Source of the DNA: Gordonia tangerina
Lineage (GTDB): Bacteria; Actinomycetota; Actinomycetes; Mycobacteriales; Mycobacteriaceae
DNA length: 64,000 nucleotides
Direction of reading: 5' to 3'
NCBI RefSeq assembly: GCF_021556435.1
Contig: NZ_JAKGCU010000004.1
Coordinates: 124,001-188,000, forward strand
Shown: piece after piece, positions 17,830-26,122 of the stretch
How the letters are laid out: the number at the start of each line of letters is the position of its first letter
Position numbering within the stretch: the stretch's first letter is position 1
Translations under genes and position numbers: made by a program
The notes under the pieces: model-generated
Told to the model about the DNA's origin: nothing
Database searches by the model: none
What the model saw: the letters and a program-made list of their open reading frames with translations, nothing else

Positions 17830-19458
17830 TCAGGACACCAGTGTCGCGACGTCGCTGATCGCGTCGCCGGCCGCGCAGTCGCTGATCTCACCGTCGATGA
17901 GGCCGAAGCATCGGGTCCGGCCAACGGGATCGGTGTGCGGGTGGTCGGTGCGGGTGTGACATCCCCGCGACTCGGTGCGCGCAGTCGCCGCCGCGACCAC
18001 CACCCGCGCGGCCAGGGTCAACGCCGCCTCCTCGACATCGGCGACCGTGCGCACCGGCCGGGCTGTCGCGCCGGCTAGGTCGGCGGCGACCGCGGCCAGG
18101 CCGGCAGCGTCGCGGCGCAATGCCACCGACCGTGTCATCCGATCCTGGAGTTCACGCCGCGGCATCGTCGCAGCGACGGCAGTACGCGGAGTCGAGTCGA
18201 CCTCGACGACCGGTCGATCCCGGCGGGCGACGGCGACGGCAGCGGCGCGCCGCCCCAGCACGAGTCCTTCGAGAAGACTGTTGGAGGCGAGTCGGTTGGC
18301 GCCGTGCAGGCCGGTCCGGGCCACCTCACCGGCGGCCAGAAGTCCCGGGACCGCGGTGCGGCCGTCGACATCGGTCAGCACTCCCCCACACAGGTAGTGC
18401 GCACCGGGCACCACCGGGATCCGTCCGCTGGACAGGTCCAGTCCGGCGCCGACGACGCCGGCGGTCACGGTCGGGAACCGGCGTTCGAAGTCGGACACGC
18501 CACGGATGTCCAGGTACACGCAGGGCGCTCCGGTGGAGGCCAACCGGGTCTCGATGGCGTTGGCAACGACATCGCGGGGCGCCAGGTCGCCCCGCGGGTG
18601 CACGCCGTCGGTGACCGATCGTCCGTCGGCGTCGACGAGTCGTCCCCCCTCACCGCGCACCGCCTCGCTGATCAGCGTGCGCCGCCCGCGTGCGCCGTCG
18701 ACGTACAGCATCGTGGGGTGGAACTGGATGAACTCCATGTCCGCGACGACCGCCCCGGCCCGCAATGCGAGCGCGATGCCGTCGGCGGTGGCGCCGGCCG
18801 GGTTGGTGGTCGCCGCGTACAGGTGGCCGCTGCCGCCGGTTGCGAGCAGCACGGTCGGCGCCTGGACGATCCGATCGCGGTCGCGCGTGCGGAACGCCAC
18901 GCCGGATACCTGGCCCCCGGCGCGCAGGATGTCGGTGACGATCGCATCGTCGAGGCAGACGATGGGCGAGCTCGACGCGGCGGCGCGGAGCCGACGACTC
19001 AGCGTGGACTGCACCGCGGCACCGGTGGCGTCTCCGCCGGCGTGGATGATGCGACGCACCGAGTGCCCGCCTTCGCGGGTGCGGGCCAGCTCACCGTCAA
19101 CGGTCCGGTCGAACTCGGCGCCCCACCCGATCAGGCCCGACACCGCGCCTGGACCGTCGGTGAGGATCGGTCGTGACGTGACCGGGTCGGTGAGGCCGGC
19201 GCCGGCCGCGATGGTGTCGGCCAGGTGCAGATCCACCGAATCGTCGGTCGCCTCCGGGTTCACCACCGCGATGCCACCCTGTGCATAGAACGTCGCCGTC
19301 GATTGCTCGGTCGCGCCGGCTCGCCAGAGGGCACCCTTGGTGAGTACGACGACCCGCAGTCCCGCCTCCGCTGCAGTCAGCGCGGCCGTCAGACCGGCCA
19401 CCCCGGCGCCGACCACCACGAGGTCCGCGCGCAACTCGTCGCGTTCGGTTGTCTGCAT
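17830..19458 (-). CDS. nadB: L-aspartate oxidase
   Basis: A 542-residue flavoenzyme that oxidises L-aspartate to iminoaspartate for NAD synthesis. Family marks are VVVGAGVAGLTAAL, TEQSTATFYAQGGIA, REGGHSVRRIIHAGGDATG, EFIQFHPT and HGANRLASNSLLEGLV. nadB usually sits with nadA and nadC; neither is here. It is co-oriented with the complex I-like operon and starts 90 bases after nuoN, so it may be transcribed with it. The C-terminus is the usual helical domain. Confidence 0.88.
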   Translation of the reverse strand: MQTTERDELRADLVVVGAGVAGLTAALTAAEAGLRVVVLTKGALWRAGATEQSTATFYAQGGIAVVNPEATDDSVDLHLADTIAAGAGLTDPVTSRPILTDGPGAVSGLIGWGAEFDRTVDGELARTREGGHSVRRIIHAGGDATGAAVQSTLSRRLRAAASSSPIVCLDDAIVTDILRAGGQVSGVAFRTRDRDRIVQAPTVLLATGGSGHLYAATTNPAGATADGIALALRAGAVVADMEFIQFHPTMLYVDGARGRRTLISEAVRGEGGRLVDADGRSVTDGVHPRGDLAPRDVVANAIETRLASTGAPCVYLDIRGVSDFERRFPTVTAGVVGAGLDLSSGRIPVVPGAHYLCGGVLTDVDGRTAVPGLLAAGEVARTGLHGANRLASNSLLEGLVLGRRAAAVAVARRDRPVVEVDSTPRTAVAATMPRRELQDRMTRSVALRRDAAGLAAVAADLAGATARPVRTVADVEEAALTLAARVVVAAATARTESRGCHTRTDHPHTDPVGRTRCFGLIDGEISDCAAGDAISDVATLVS

Positions 19459-19548
19459 GTCGCACCTCTTCGGCCACGTTTTCGATCCCCAGTCGAAAAC
19501 TGTACGCCTGTCGACGCGGTGGCGGCACGGCTCACCGCCCGGTGCCCC

Positions 19549-20955
19549 TCAGCCCGCGAGCAGATCCCACACCGGCCCGGCCGCGACGCCGAGCAGTACC
19601 GATACGGCCGCCGCGACGACCGCCGTCGCCGCCGCCCAGGGTTCGGCCCGCGGCACATCGTCGGCGCGACCGGGCGCTGTGCGCCCGAAGACCGGCGCCA
19701 ACCAGCGCAGATAGAAGAACAGACTCAGCACGGTGGTGATCACGAGAGCGATTGCGAGCCACACCCATTCGCCCTCCCAGGCGGCGGTGGCGACGGTCAG
19801 TTTACCGACGAACACCGCGGTCGGCGGGGTGCCGACCAGACCGAGCAGGGCCACCACCAGACTGCCCGCAAGCATGGGTGAGGTCGCCGCGAGACCGCGG
19901 TATTCGCCCAGCGTCCGCAGATCGGGTCGCGCCGCCGACACCGCGAATGCGCCGACGTTGGTGACGGTGTAGCCGACGAGATAGAACAGCAACGCGGGTA
20001 GCGCCAACGCGCTGTCGCCGATCACCACGACCGGCAATAGCAGGAACCCGACCTGCGCGACCGTCGACCAGCCGAGCAGTCGTCGTGGGTCGTCCTGCCA
20101 GTAGGCGGCCAGCGTGGCCAGGACCATGCCGGCGACCGCAAACACGGCGAGCACCGCAGCCCACGCCACGGTGTCGGGCACGACCTGGGCCAGTCGGTAA
20201 AGGGCGACCAGCGCGCCCACCTTGGGCACCGTCGTGACGAAGGTGGCGACGGTGGCATGCGATCCCTGCGCGGCGTCGGGCACCCAGAAGTGAGCGGGCA
20301 GGCCGCCGGCCTTGAACAGCAGCCCCGCGGTGACCCCGAGCAGACCCGCGGCGACCACGGCTGGTGGCGCGTCGGGCAGGCGGCGGGTCAGTTCCGGGTA
20401 ATCGGTCACCGCGGTGACGCCGTACAGCAGGGTGATACCGGCGAGCAGCACGATCCCGAACAAGGCACCGAGCAGGTAGGTCTTCATCGCCGCCTCCGCG
20501 CTCGCACCATCGCGACGCAGACCGATCAGCCCGTACAGCGGGATACCGGCGAGCAGAAAACCGGGCGCGAGGACCAGCAGATCCTGTGCCCCGGCGACGA
20601 CGAGGGTGCCGGCCGTCGCGAGCAGGATCAGCGCGTAGGTCTCACTCTCCCGGTCCGATCCGGCGATCTCACCGCCCGCTATGGCGAGCACGGCGAGGGC
20701 CCCGACGCCGGCCGCGATGCGTACCACCCCGGTGGCGGTGTCGACCACGAAGGCACCCTCGAACGCCGTGGTCGTGCCGCCGGCCGACGCGACCGCGGCA
20801 GAGATCACGGCGCCCACCAGCACGACCGCCGCGAGGAGGCGTGTCCACCATTGACGGGCCCGCGGCACGAAGGAGCCGCAGATCAGCACCGCCAGACCGC
20901 CGGCGAAGATCAGGATCTCCGGCAGCATGACCACCGGGCGCATCATGTCGTCCAC
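19549..20955 (-). CDS. nuoN: complex I-like antiporter subunit NuoN
   Basis: A 468-residue, about 14-helix membrane protein, last of the complex I-like operon. It keeps the lysine of broken helix 7 (LLFKAGGLPAHFWVPDAAQGS), TVPKVGAL, and the C-terminal lysine in GTPPTAVFVGKLTVA. In the helix-5 region the usual glutamate is not visible (LLVLAPGFLLAGIPLYGLIG). Start GTG 20955, three bases after nuoM; ATG codons follow three codons later. It should form one of the proton channels of the membrane arm. Confidence 0.88.
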   Translation of the reverse strand: MDDMMRPVVMLPEILIFAGGLAVLICGSFVPRARQWWTRLLAAVVLVGAVISAAVASAGGTTTAFEGAFVVDTATGVVRIAAGVGALAVLAIAGGEIAGSDRESETYALILLATAGTLVVAGAQDLLVLAPGFLLAGIPLYGLIGLRRDGASAEAAMKTYLLGALFGIVLLAGITLLYGVTAVTDYPELTRRLPDAPPAVVAAGLLGVTAGLLFKAGGLPAHFWVPDAAQGSHATVATFVTTVPKVGALVALYRLAQVVPDTVAWAAVLAVFAVAGMVLATLAAYWQDDPRRLLGWSTVAQVGFLLLPVVVIGDSALALPALLFYLVGYTVTNVGAFAVSAARPDLRTLGEYRGLAATSPMLAGSLVVALLGLVGTPPTAVFVGKLTVATAAWEGEWVWLAIALVITTVLSLFFYLRWLAPVFGRTAPGRADDVPRAEPWAAATAVVAAAVSVLLGVAAGPVWDLLAG

Positions 20956-20958
20956 CGA

Positions 20959-22470
20959 CTACCGCCCGACCAGGTCGACGAGGGTGGTGGCGGCCGGTTC
21001 GATGACGTCGAGCAGCGGGCGTGGCATCACCCCGATGACGATCGACAGCGCGATCAGCGCCCCGACTGCTGCGGTTTCGGTGACGCGGAGGTCCGCGAAG
21101 CCCGGCGACCGGCCTGCGACCGGCCCGGTGAAGATGCGTTGCAATGCCCACAGGAACAGCCCCGCGACGAGCAGGATGCCGACCAGGGCGACGGCGGCCA
21201 CCGGAACCGCGGCGATGCTGCCGGTGAAGATCTGGAACTCGGCGATGAAACCGGAGAAGGCGGGCAGGCCCAGCGAGGCGAAAGCACCCAGTGCGAACAG
21301 CGTCGCCAATCTCGGCGCCGACGACGCCAGCCCACCGTAACCGTCGAGGTCATAACTGTCGGCGCGAGCGAAGAACACTCCGGCGAGCAGGAACAGCGCA
21401 CCGGTGATCAGGCCGTGGCTGACCATCTGGGTGACCGCGCCGGTCACCGCCACCGACCGGGCGTCGGCGGTGTCGGCCGCGACCACACCGGCGGCGCCGA
21501 CGGCCACCAACACGTAGCCCATGTGGTTGACCGACGTGTAGGCGATCATGCGTTTGAGGTCGGTTTGTGCCAGCGCGACGAGCGCGCCGTAGATCACCGA
21601 CACCACGCCGACCGCGATGACGACGGGTGCCCAATCCTGCCAGGAGCCCGGCAGCATCGGCATCGCCACCCGCACGAAACCGTAGGTACCCATCTTCAGC
21701 AGCACCGCGGCCAGCACCGCCGAACCGATGGCCGGTGCGTCGGTGTGGGCGGGTGGCAGCCAGGTGTGGAACGGGACGGCCGGTGTCTTGATGGCCAGCC
21801 CCAGCAGGATCGCCGCCAGGATGAAACCACCGGTGAGTGTCCCGTCGGCCGACGGCGACTGCGCCGCGAGTTCCACCATGTCGAAGGTGTGCGGGTCGGC
21901 GACCACATAGAGCCCGATGAATCCGAGCAGCAGGACCAGCGACCCGACGAAGGTGTACAGGAAGAACTTGAGCGCAGACCGTCGGGCATCGCCGTGCCCC
22001 CAACCGGCGATGACGAAATACATTGCGACGATCGACAGATCGAAGAAGACGAAGAAGAGAATGAGGTCGGCGGCGGCGAACAACCCCAGGCTGACGCTTT
22101 GCAACAACAAGAACAGCGCCACCTGTGCGCGCGGCCGGTCGTCGGTGTCGCGCAGCGCATAGATCGCGCAGGCCAGGAAGATCACCGCCGTCATCGCGAT
22201 CAGCGGCAGCGACAGGCCGTCGACGCCGACGTGATAGCTGCTGTCCACTCCGGGAATCCAGGGAACCTGCGCGTCGAGGGCCAGCTCACCGCCGACCGGG
22301 CTGTCGTAGATCCACCAGGCCCACCCGACCAGCGCGAGGTCGACGGTGGTGACCGCGACCCACAGCCATCGGATCGCTTGGCCCGACCAGCCGGGAACCA
22401 GCAGAACCGCCGCGGCCGCCAACGGCACGAAGACGATCAGACTGAGGACTATCTGGCTGGGCACGATCAC
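20959..22470 (-). CDS. nuoM: complex I-like antiporter subunit NuoM
   Basis: A 503-residue, about 14-helix antiporter-like subunit. LAIKTPAVPFHTWLPPAHTD and LLKMGTYGF hold the conserved lysines, and MVSHGLITGALFLLAGV the helix-12 region. The helix-5 acid reads FFDLSIVAMYF, with Asp where most NuoM proteins have Glu. The GTG start overlaps the nuoL stop (GTGA). Role: proton translocation in the membrane arm. Confidence 0.9.
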   Translation of the reverse strand: MIVPSQIVLSLIVFVPLAAAAVLLVPGWSGQAIRWLWVAVTTVDLALVGWAWWIYDSPVGGELALDAQVPWIPGVDSSYHVGVDGLSLPLIAMTAVIFLACAIYALRDTDDRPRAQVALFLLLQSVSLGLFAAADLILFFVFFDLSIVAMYFVIAGWGHGDARRSALKFFLYTFVGSLVLLLGFIGLYVVADPHTFDMVELAAQSPSADGTLTGGFILAAILLGLAIKTPAVPFHTWLPPAHTDAPAIGSAVLAAVLLKMGTYGFVRVAMPMLPGSWQDWAPVVIAVGVVSVIYGALVALAQTDLKRMIAYTSVNHMGYVLVAVGAAGVVAADTADARSVAVTGAVTQMVSHGLITGALFLLAGVFFARADSYDLDGYGGLASSAPRLATLFALGAFASLGLPAFSGFIAEFQIFTGSIAAVPVAAVALVGILLVAGLFLWALQRIFTGPVAGRSPGFADLRVTETAAVGALIALSIVIGVMPRPLLDVIEPAATTLVDLVGR

Positions 22471-24314
22471 CTCACGAACACGAGTACGACGACGGCAAGG
22501 AACAGGACGATCACGATCTGCAAGTAGTACTGGTGGAGTTGGCCGGTCTGGGGACGGCGGGCGAGCACGCCGAGCCGCCCCGCGAGTCTGGCAGCCCCCT
22601 CCACCGCACCGTCGACGCCGTCGGAGTCGATGCGGGCGGTGCGGCGGGCGAACCGGGTGGTGGCGGCCGCGGTGGATTCGACAGCGGCGTCGAGCCGTTT
22701 GTCGGCGCGGGCAAGAGCAGTCGCCAGCCGCAGCGCCGGCCTGACGACAACCGCACGAACCCCGCGTTCCAGGCCCAACCAGTCTGCAGCCCAGGGAAGT
22801 TCACGGGACCACAACGTTTCGGACACCCCACGCCACCACACCAGAGCGACGACGATGGCGGCGAGTACCGCCGACACGGCCAGCTCGATCGCCGTGGACG
22901 TGGCGACCGACCCGTCGTCGAGCGCGTCGGCCAGGGCGGCACCCGCCGGCGGCAGCGCGAGCACACCGGCGACGGCCGCTCCGATCGCGAGTACGAACAC
23001 CGGGGCCACCGCACCGCGGGGCGGTGACACCTCGAACGAGGCCGACACGCGCCGGATACCCGGTCGGGCCACCACCGCAACGATTTTCGCCGCGTAGACG
23101 GCCGACAGCACCGACGCCAGGAGGCCGACCCCGTAGAGCCACGGCGAGTGGTCGAGTGCCGCGGCGAGAACGGTGTCCTTGGTGGCCCACAACGACAGTG
23201 GCGCGACGCCCGCCAGTGCGAGTGCCGCGACGACGGCGGCGGCGCCGAGCACGCGCCACCGAAGCGCCACGCCGCCGAGCCTGCCGAGATCCTTCGTACC
23301 GAGCGTGGTCAGCCACGCACCAGCGGCGAGAAACAATGCGGCCTTGGTGAACGCGTGCGCGACGAGCTGCGCGGAGCCGCCCGCGACCGCGCCGAGACCA
23401 CCGGCCGCGACCACGAAACCCAACTGCGCGGAGGTGGACGCCGCCAGCAGCTGCTTGAGATCTCGCTGGGCCACCGCGACCACACCGAGGACCACCGCGG
23501 TCGCCATGCCGATCCATGCGGCGGTGGGCCCGGCCCAGCCGGTCACGTCGAGCAGCGGCGCGGTCCGCAGCAGCAGGTACCCACCCATCGCCACCATGGC
23601 CGCCGAATGCAGCAGCGCGCTGACCGGGCTGGGGCCTTCCATCGCCCGGGACAGCCAGAACGAGAACGGCAGTTGGGCCGCCTTGCCGAGCGCGGCCACC
23701 AGAACCCCGGCTGCGATCACGTGCCGCCATCCGTCGCTCGCCGCGGGCAGGTCTGCCAGCGCCATGCCCGCGCCCCCGGCGAGCGCCGCTCCGGCAGCGA
23801 GGTACAGCCCGAGGTCGGCGGTCCGCGTGGTGACGAACGCGACCGATCCGGCCGACATCGCGTCGGGGCGCTGCCAATGAAAGCCGATCAGCGCATACGA
23901 CATCGCCCCCATCAGTTCCCACGCGAGCAGCAAGGTGGGCACCGTCGCAGCACTCGCGGTGACCATCACCGACGCGACGAACAGCAGCATGAGCCCGTGA
24001 AATCGGGCCGGAGTTGTGGTGATGTCGGCGGCAGCGAAGATGACGACCAGCAACGCGACGATGGCGACCACCGGGATCACCAAGGCGGACAGGTCATCGA
24101 CCGTCAGCGCGAAGTCGGCGTCGGCGATGAACGGCACTGACACGGCGGGACGTTCGATTGCCACCACCACCGCCAGCGCCGACACCACTGCGGTGACGGA
24201 CATCCCGGTGGCGGCGGCGAAACGATCGGCACGCGGGGCCAGCGCGAGGATGCCGCCGGCCACGGTGGGCACCAGGAACAGCGACCACATCGCGGTCGCG
24301 ACAAGGGTGTTCAT
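22467..24314 (-). CDS. nuoL: complex I-like antiporter subunit NuoL
   Basis: A 615-residue protein with full NuoL length, including the C-terminal lateral helix and last transmembrane anchor (LQIVIVLFLAVVVLVFV). Key residues are present: LLLAWELMGAMSYALIGF (helix-5 Glu), ALGKAAQLPFSFWLSRAMEG (Lys) and VAHAFTKAALFL (helix-12 Lys). The proton-channel machinery therefore looks intact. Start ATG 24314, seven bases after nuoK. Confidence 0.92.
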   Translation of the reverse strand: MNTLVATAMWSLFLVPTVAGGILALAPRADRFAAATGMSVTAVVSALAVVVAIERPAVSVPFIADADFALTVDDLSALVIPVVAIVALLVVIFAAADITTTPARFHGLMLLFVASVMVTASAATVPTLLLAWELMGAMSYALIGFHWQRPDAMSAGSVAFVTTRTADLGLYLAAGAALAGGAGMALADLPAASDGWRHVIAAGVLVAALGKAAQLPFSFWLSRAMEGPSPVSALLHSAAMVAMGGYLLLRTAPLLDVTGWAGPTAAWIGMATAVVLGVVAVAQRDLKQLLAASTSAQLGFVVAAGGLGAVAGGSAQLVAHAFTKAALFLAAGAWLTTLGTKDLGRLGGVALRWRVLGAAAVVAALALAGVAPLSLWATKDTVLAAALDHSPWLYGVGLLASVLSAVYAAKIVAVVARPGIRRVSASFEVSPPRGAVAPVFVLAIGAAVAGVLALPPAGAALADALDDGSVATSTAIELAVSAVLAAIVVALVWWRGVSETLWSRELPWAADWLGLERGVRAVVVRPALRLATALARADKRLDAAVESTAAATTRFARRTARIDSDGVDGAVEGAARLAGRLGVLARRPQTGQLHQYYLQIVIVLFLAVVVLVFVR

Positions 24315-24321
24315 CGGCGGC

Positions 24322-24624
24322 TCACTCGGCGAGGTCGTCGGCCATGTCGGTCATGTCGGCTCGGCGCTGTCGGTGCAGGAGGGTGGCCACCGCGAATCCC
24401 ATGGCCATCTCCACGGTCATCGCGGCGATGATGACCAGTAGCAACACCTGCCCCGACGGGTCCGGGGCGAGGAACCACCACACCGCCCCGGCGGCCAAGA
24501 TGACGCCGTTGATCATGAGTTCGAGGCCCATCATCACCATCACCACCACCTGTTGGGACAGTGCGCCGTACAGGCCGACGCAGAACAGCGCGGCGGCCAC
24601 GAGGAGCACGGTCTGCAGGGTCAT
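24322..24624 (-). CDS. nuoK: complex I-like subunit NuoK
   Basis: A 100-residue, three-helix subunit. Both membrane glutamates needed for proton transfer are present: E35 in GLELMING and E72 in MTVEMAMGF. Start ATG 24624 overlaps the nuoJ stop (ATGA). Methionine is more common than usual (VVVMVMMGLELM). Confidence 0.92.
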   Translation of the reverse strand: MTLQTVLLVAAALFCVGLYGALSQQVVVMVMMGLELMINGVILAAGAVWWFLAPDPSGQVLLLVIIAAMTVEMAMGFAVATLLHRQRRADMTDMADDLAE

Positions 24625-25184
24625 CGGCCCACTCCTCCCGGCTGCGGATCGCGGCCCGGTCGGGCCTTCAGGTCGTCGCCGAATCGGTCGTAGCGAGTGC
24701 GCTGCACCGCGAGCACGATCCCGGCGACCATGGTCGCGACCATCACCGGGCTGATGACGATCATCGCGAGCATCTTCGGTCCCATGAGTTCCTCGCCGAG
24801 GGCGCGAGTGACATCGACCGACGGCGTACCGCGCCGGCTCGGCCAGTCGGCCATCAGGATTCCCGCGGCGAGCGACATGAAGGTCCCGATCGACGCCGCG
24901 AGCGCCCACCGTTTGTCGTGCACCATGCTCATGGGCATGAGTGCCGGGTTCATCCCCATGAACATCACCATGTAGACAGCCATTACCGCCATCTCCATGA
25001 CCATCATCAGGATGGTCACCACGCCGACGTAGTTCTGCTGCAACAACAGCAATGCCACTCCGACGGCGACGAACGAGATGGCCAGCGCGTAGGTGGCCCG
25101 CGCCATCGAGTCCACCCAGAACACCGCGGCCCCGGCGGCCACCGTGATGACCGCGCACACCCAGAAGATGATCTCTGTCAGCAT
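24621..25184 (-). CDS. nuoJ: complex I-like subunit NuoJ, methionine-rich
   Basis: A 187-residue, five-helix subunit placed by position between H and K and by YVGVVTILMM, which aligns with the YVGAI-x-VLF helix of NuoJ. Residues 60-87 hold 12 methionines in 28 positions, very unlike ordinary NuoJ. Start ATG 25184, two bases after nuoH, preceded by GGAAGGG. Confidence 0.85.
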   Translation of the reverse strand: MLTEIIFWVCAVITVAAGAAVFWVDSMARATYALAISFVAVGVALLLLQQNYVGVVTILMMVMEMAVMAVYMVMFMGMNPALMPMSMVHDKRWALAASIGTFMSLAAGILMADWPSRRGTPSVDVTRALGEELMGPKMLAMIVISPVMVATMVAGIVLAVQRTRYDRFGDDLKARPGRDPQPGGVGR

Positions 25185-25186
25185 GT

Positions 25187-26122
25187 TCAGCCCTTCCCGG
25201 CCGCGATGACGGCAACCACGAGGTCTTGGATCAGAACCAGCGGGAGCGCGATCACCCAGCCGATCTCCATGAACTTGTCCGGGCGCAGGATCGGCAGTCG
25301 GCGGCGCAGCCACACCAGTGCGGTGAGCACGATCGTCGTCTTCACCAGCACCCACAGCCAGTCGGGCAACAGTGGTCCGGCACCACCGCCGAGGAACATG
25401 GGGACGGCGAAAGCGGCGCCCGCCGCGAGCAGCGCCAAGCGCCCACCCTGGAAGAGCAGACGGTCCACCCCGGACAGTTCGGCGGTCACTCCGCCGGCGA
25501 GGTCGCGGCCGGCGGCCGCGGCGAACGGACCCCACACCGAGAACGCCGTCACGGTAAGGCAGTAGACCAAAAACGCCACCGGCATCCACACGACATACCA
25601 AAGTCCCTGTTGTGCCGCCACGACATCGGTGACGCGGAGGCTCTCTGCGGCGATCGCGGGAGCAACCAGCGCGAACATCAGTGGCAGTTCGTAGCCCAGA
25701 CCGTGTGCGAGGAAACGGTACCCGCCCACCAGTCCGTACGCCGAGTTGGCACCCCAGCCAGTGAGCCACACCAACGCCCAGATCATCACGTCCATTGCGT
25801 TGAACCACACGATGCCGACGTCGAGGTCGAACAAGGTCCACGAGCCGAGTGGTACGACGGTGATCATCAACAGAGCGGCGACGAGCATCCCGTATGCACC
25901 TGCACGCCAGAGCAATTCGTCAGCCTTCACGGGTACTCGGCGTCGTTGCCGAAGCAGCCGGGCGGTCTCGTGCACAGGACTGGCCGCCGCGCTCAGATGA
26001 GCGCCGCGCGGAGCCGCGAGCACTCTATCGACCCCGGCGGCGTACAGCGCGAACACCCCGAGGATCGCCGCGGCGGCCGGCGCCCAGATCGCGGGCACGG
26101 TGGCGATGGTCGACTCACCCAT
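25187..26122 (-). CDS. nuoH: complex I-like subunit NuoH, divergent
   Basis: A 311-residue protein with about eight helices. LGYELPLMFALVAPAIAAES keeps the helix glutamate of NuoH, and VPMFLGGGAGP matches the conserved FLGGWxGP. The loop that normally reads FDLPEAE, part of the quinone chamber, instead reads GRDLAGGV. The ATG at 26122 overlaps the stop of the preceding gene by eight bases. NuoH normally joins the membrane arm to the quinone site, so the changed loop suggests altered or lost quinone chemistry. Confidence 0.83.
   Translation of the reverse strand: MGESTIATVPAIWAPAAAAILGVFALYAAGVDRVLAAPRGAHLSAAASPVHETARLLRQRRRVPVKADELLWRAGAYGMLVAALLMITVVPLGSWTLFDLDVGIVWFNAMDVMIWALVWLTGWGANSAYGLVGGYRFLAHGLGYELPLMFALVAPAIAAESLRVTDVVAAQQGLWYVVWMPVAFLVYCLTVTAFSVWGPFAAAAGRDLAGGVTAELSGVDRLLFQGGRLALLAAGAAFAVPMFLGGGAGPLLPDWLWVLVKTTIVLTALVWLRRRLPILRPDKFMEIGWVIALPLVLIQDLVVAVIAAGKG

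Noticed and set aside
20257-22527. 756-residue open frame antisense to nuoM and nuoN
   Set aside because: Composition is skewed to Arg/Gln/His/Asp, and the opposite strand carries clear membrane subunits.
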